From contig NW_023503493.1 of NCBI RefSeq assembly GCF_014529535.1, forward strand, positions 19,004,001 to 19,068,000: a stretch of DNA of 64,000 bases, written 5' to 3'. Position numbers and translations under genes: made by a program. The stretch is from Bradysia coprophila. Taxonomy: Eukaryota; Arthropoda; Insecta; Diptera; Sciaridae. A model generated the notes under the pieces. The model was not told the DNA's origin, ran no database searches, and saw nothing but the letters and a program-made list of their open reading frames with translations. Shown one piece after another: positions 59,815 through 64,000 of the stretch. The stretch's first letter is position 1. The number at the start of each line of letters is the position of its first letter.

Positions 59815-62690
59815 TGTTAATATGACGAGTCTTTTGCATCGATCAATAAATTAGCATCACGAAGGCAGAAATAATTGATTTTCAATATATTTACAACACT
59901 CAATACAAAATAGAAGGAAAAATCTGACACCTTTGTTATATGGATAGTGGCACTACAAAGCCAATGGTTACGTCGATAACCAGATTTTTGAAATCTCGAA
60001 AATCAATGAGAAATACCAAATACCAACTTTTTCTGCTTCAAAAGCGGTCACCTATGAGATACACATGGGAGGCACATCACCGGTATAGCTATAGGGTCTG
60101 CTACTTCTCTTAATTCAAAATTAATAAATAAATCTTTTACTTCATTATTTTAAGCAAATATTTTTCTTTTATAAGACAATAGATGCCAGAGATTTTCGTT
60201 TATTTGTCAATACAAAGCTTTCGACAACAGATGACTTTCGAGCCGCCTGCAATGGATGTATGTATGCCTTCTTGTATGTAGTATAACATTAGTAAACCAT
60301 GCTGTGTTCCTCATTGTTCAATATCGTACGTTTTTATGGTTTAGATAATCAAAGAACGGCGACCCATTTACGAAAGAAACCTCACAACTGCTCCTAAAAA
60401 TATCAATGATACCAAACTTTGATTACAAGCAACCAACCAGAAGGACATTTTGTTATTTAAGTGGTTTTTGAGAGTATTTAGAGAGTAGATCAACGCACTT
60501 CTCGTTAAACTTCGTGCTTATGCTGCTCATTGCCCGGAGACACATCCCACAGTGACCACGAGACAACGACAAGAACATTGATCAAACCGAGAATAGTGAC
60601 CAAACCGAGAACAATGATCAGACCGACGACAAGGAGATAACTAGAATCGTAACGCGCATTGAGTAGGGCGTATTTATAATATCTAAAGAAGTACTTGTAT
60701 TGTACAGTACAGTTGTTAAAACATAGAATGGAAAACTATTCGTACTGCCATTCAGGAAAACTACTTATCCTAAATTATTGAAAACGATTTTTTTTAAATC
60801 TTTTCTCAACGACATTAACACATATTAGCATAGATGCAAAAGTTCAGGTGAGTTATCGATAATTTATGGCATTTTTTCATTAATTTGATGTGAAATATAT
60901 TTCGGCAGGAAAGTGTTTTTTCTTGTTTATTGAAAGCCACAGTTGAAATTCGATTAAATTCCGTGGAATTTGTATTGTGAAATATTTTGATGACAACGAT
61001 CAAATCCAAATCGTATCTCTACCTATTATGACACAATCTAATTTCACTATACAAAAAAAAAAATTTGAATGAATTTATGATGTGAACGAAATCGATAAGG
61101 AATGATTTTTATAAAACATAAAATGTCTGAAAAGGGGTGCATTAAGATGTCATGTTTTATTCAGAAATGACAATATTGTTATATCAACCACTTGATGTCT
61201 TCATTTAAATACAAATTTGTTCAATAATTTTATTGAAGTATCCCAGAGACGTGTACACTAAAAATACTCATCTTCATCAAATGTATTTTACGTTTTGTAT
61301 CAACCGTACCGTCAAGTATAGTCAAGTATATGGTTTTGAAGAGGTATAAGTTTTCTTCATTTACATAGTAATAACACACTATTTATGGTACACGCCCGTT
61401 TATTAAATTGATTTTCTATTTTGATTTGGAATTGAATCACCTGAATCAGATATTATGAATAAGTGAGTTTATTGGAATATTGGTAATAATTTACATTATC
61501 AATCGCTGCCGACAAGATTGCCTTTTGAAAATTTTCTGTTTTATTTTACAAGTGGTCAATGGTCAATGTTAATTTTTTATCTTCTTTTTTTTGAAAATAA
61601 TTTTGACATGAATCACTTATACAATTTTCGTAAATGAAGTCACTGTTTTAGAGCTTTACACCATATACACCATATACTACAACAGAGTAAGAGGACTTCA
61701 GGCGACTCTATGTCTGACTTTTTACGAGCCATTTGTTTACATTTATAAATTCACAGCCATTCGTCATTTGAAGAATTTTATATGATTCTGTGTCAGACAA
61801 ATTGAGGAATAGAAACATCGATTATATGCTTCGGTTTATGGACAATATTTCGAAATCAAGTTAATATTTTTTGGGATTTCTTTTGGGCTAAGATCACATT
61901 CAGCACGAAGTAACGAAAGGAGCCTATTTTTGGAAAATCGATTTTCTTCCATTCTACAAAATGTTTTAATAAAAGTGTTTGCTAAAGTCATCTGTTATCG
62001 ACAACGACGAACAGTCATCTGTTACCGACAACGACTATTTATATTTTCTTATAATAGTATCAGAATGTAAATGAGCTAAAACCAAAACTAACGAAGTATT
62101 TTATTCTATTTTACGTTCTTCTGGTCGGTAAATGCAATTTTTTAGTCCGTTTTTCGCAATTACCGACCAGAAGCACGTGAAGCACTGTACATACGAGATT
62201 CCAAATTTTTATTTTGACTAGTGGTAATTCAGCCTCGCGAACCTCGCTTAGACGTAATGTCCTATTAAGCGATCGAAGTAGTAGATTACATAATTGTTCT
62301 AATGTCGTTTGTGGTACATTGAATGCTGTTTTAATCAGCAATAATCTTCACAATGAACATTTAAACAAATACCTATATTTACCAAGTAGAAACATATAAA
62401 TCTATAGCATCCGTTAATAATTACTACTAGTATATTTTAGCTGCACCCAATGCCTACAACTGAATGCGAGTAGGCAGCATAGCTGCCTTAACCATCACTC
62501 TAGGTTTAATTTAGTAATTGCGTTTGTTACATTTGTTAAATTTTGTGGTCAAATTTGCCGTATAATTTCTCGTTAAAGACATGTAGACAAAAGGGTCATT
62601 CAAGAAATGCACGCGCAAAAAAGTATGATTATCAGACCCTTTCCCAATGCGTACAGTACAGCAAAATGTATGAAGTATACGCTTTTGTTA
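59815..62690. other. Intergenic / repeat-bearing, no gene seen
   Basis: 2.9 kb. It contains a short tandem duplication CAGTCATCTGTTA(T/C)CGACAA at 61987-62036 related to the ends of the 22-kb MITE, a perfect 13-bp inverted repeat CTTCTGGTCGGTA at 62120-62132 / 62161-62173, and GACCAAACCGAGAAC-type short repeats near 60575-60630. Confidence 0.5.
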
Positions 62691-62699
62691 AATTCCTGC

Positions 62700-63750
62700 T
62701 AACCTATAGAGATTGAGCATACATTTCGTAAAAGGGAAAATCCAGTGAGGTTGAGCTATTTTAGAGTTCCAGCTACATTTTGTTAAAGGACAAATCCAAT
62801 GAGCTGGAGCTATTACCGTTCCCGCTACATTTTGTAAAAGGGAAAATCCGGTGAAGTCGTTCTATTTTAGCGTTCCCGCTACATTTTGTAAAAGAACAAA
62901 TCCGGTAAGGTCGGTCTATTGGAGCCTTCGCTTTAATTTTGTTAAAGGACAAATCCAATGAGGTGGAGCTATAAGCGTTCCCGCTACATTTTTTAAAGGG
63001 ATCCCGTGAGGTCGAGCTATTTTAGAGATCCCACTAAATTTTGTTAAAGGATAAATTCGGTAAGGTCGATTTATTAGAGCCTTCGTTACATTTAGTTAAA
63101 GGACAAATCCAATGAGGTTGAGCGACTTTAGCGTTCCCGTTACATTTCGTTTAAGGGCAAATCCAATGAGGTCGGGCTATTTTAGCATTCCCGTTACACT
63201 TTGTTAAAGAACAAATCCGGCGAGGTAGTTCTATTAGTACCTTCCCTACATTTCATAAAAGGACAAAATCTATGAGGTTGATATATTAGCGTCTTTAATA
63301 CATTTTGTAAAATAGCAAATCCGGCGAGGTCGATCTATTTTAGCGATTTTGCCTCATTTCGTTAAAAGAAAAATCCTGTGAGGTCGATTTATTGGAGTCT
63401 TCACTACATTTTTTTAAAGGGCAGATCCCATGAGGTTCCATTAGCAACTTTAATTCATTTTTTAACGAAATCCTGTGAGCTTGATCTGTTAGCTACATCG
63501 CTACATTTTGTAAAAGGAAAAGTCCCGTGAGGTCGTTCTATTAGAGATTTCGCTAAAAGCCAAATCTGGTGAGATCGATCTATAAGAGTTTAGAGTCTTC
63601 ATTACATTTTGTAGAAGGGAAAATGCGGTAATATCGATCTATAATCGCCTTAGCGATCTGTAAAACGTCAAATCCGGTGAGTTTGTTCTATGAGTGCTTC
63701 TGCTAAATTTTTTAAAAGGTCAAATATTGTGAGGTCGATCTATTACGGCC
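62700..63750. repeat. Tandem satellite, about 20 units of 50-55 bp
   Basis: Unit pattern: CTACATTTTGTAAAAGG, CAAATCC(G/A)(G/A)TGAGGTCGA, then TCTATTTTAGCGTTCCCG. About 20 diverged copies run head to tail. The first nine or ten show a period-three arrangement: units with CCAATGAG and TTCCCG, a second TTCCCG unit, then a CCTTCG unit. Open frames here are repeats of PFTKCSGN-like peptide on the minus strand and are not considered coding. Confidence 0.85.
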
Positions 63751-64000
63751 GAATTAAATTGCACAACAATTTCTTAATTATTAATTAATTTGACCAACAT
63801 TTCGTTTGCACCCGACTCCACCCAACGCTGATTTCGGGTGAATCAGTGGATGAACAAATGAATTGAAAAATAAATTTCAACGCACTCTTGTATGAAAATA
63901 TCGTGAATCATTCATATACGACGTTGCCACTTCAAGTTTTGAATTTTCAGCGGACTTATGGCGTGAATAAGTTCACCTGTACATTTGCTAACTGGCGCTA
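63751..64000. other. Window end, nothing recognised
   Basis: 250 bp of unique-looking AT-rich sequence after the satellite. Confidence 0.4.

Noticed and set aside
62700-63750. CRISPR-like array
   Set aside because: Units are contiguous and diverged with no unique spacers, and the DNA is eukaryotic; it is a satellite.

Overview
The window is AT-rich nuclear DNA from an insect, almost certainly a dipteran. Introns are mostly 55-90 bp with GT-AG ends, and the protein-coding genes are recognisably fly-like (head involution defective, a ZAD zinc-finger gene, Stam, a divergent ionotropic receptor). A lower (nematoceran) fly such as a gnat is my inference from gene divergence and the many short foldback repeats; the species cannot be read from the sequence. 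No bacterial genes, CRISPR arrays or rRNA were seen.

Layout. 1-15.3 kb is one transcription unit: the pro-apoptotic gene hid, with a predicted promoter near 1.36 kb, four coding exons spread over 10.8 kb (first intron 8.6 kb) and a roughly 2 kb AT-rich 3'UTR that carries bantam, K-box and Pumilio sites. 15.7-19.0 kb is a nest of inverted-repeat elements. 19.16-21.30 kb (minus) is an eight-exon gene that joins a Myb/SANT-like region, a ZAD and seven C2H2 fingers. 22.5-24.75 kb is a six-coding-exon eIF4A. 25.0-26.4 kb holds several MITE-like repeats and a tRNA-like sequence inside an inverted repeat. 26.7-27.6 kb is an unrecognised 184-aa gene. 27.95-30.65 kb is NSUN2 (tRNA m5C methyltransferase), convergent and nearly abutting ALKBH7 (minus, 30.71-31.80 kb). 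CDC50A/TMEM30A runs from 32.64 to 41.71 kb; its 7.6 kb first intron contains a complete antisense ionotropic receptor gene (35.76-37.65 kb) between inverted repeats. 45.59-48.73 kb is an SLC4 anion exchanger with a short N-terminus. Stam (51.4-53.65 kb, minus) and BBS5 (53.97-55.23 kb, plus) are head to head, with an X-box-like site between them. A BTB-BACK-kelch gene occupies 56.8-59.8 kb (minus). The end (62.7-63.75 kb) is a diverged tandem satellite of about 20 units with a three-unit higher-order pattern.

Relationships. The genes are functionally mixed, as in ordinary insect euchromatin. Possible links are: NSUN2 and ALKBH7, both tied to RNA/mitochondrial modification, share overlapping 3' ends; CDC50A supplies the P4-ATPase flippase partner; BBS5 (BBSome, cilia) and Stam (ESCRT-0, endosomes) share a promoter region. 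Repeats are abundant but almost all are short non-autonomous inverted-repeat elements, several present in two or three copies inside the window. I saw no retroviral or Polinton-like element. Exon boundaries are my manual GT-AG readings checked for reading phase; transcript ends are predictions.
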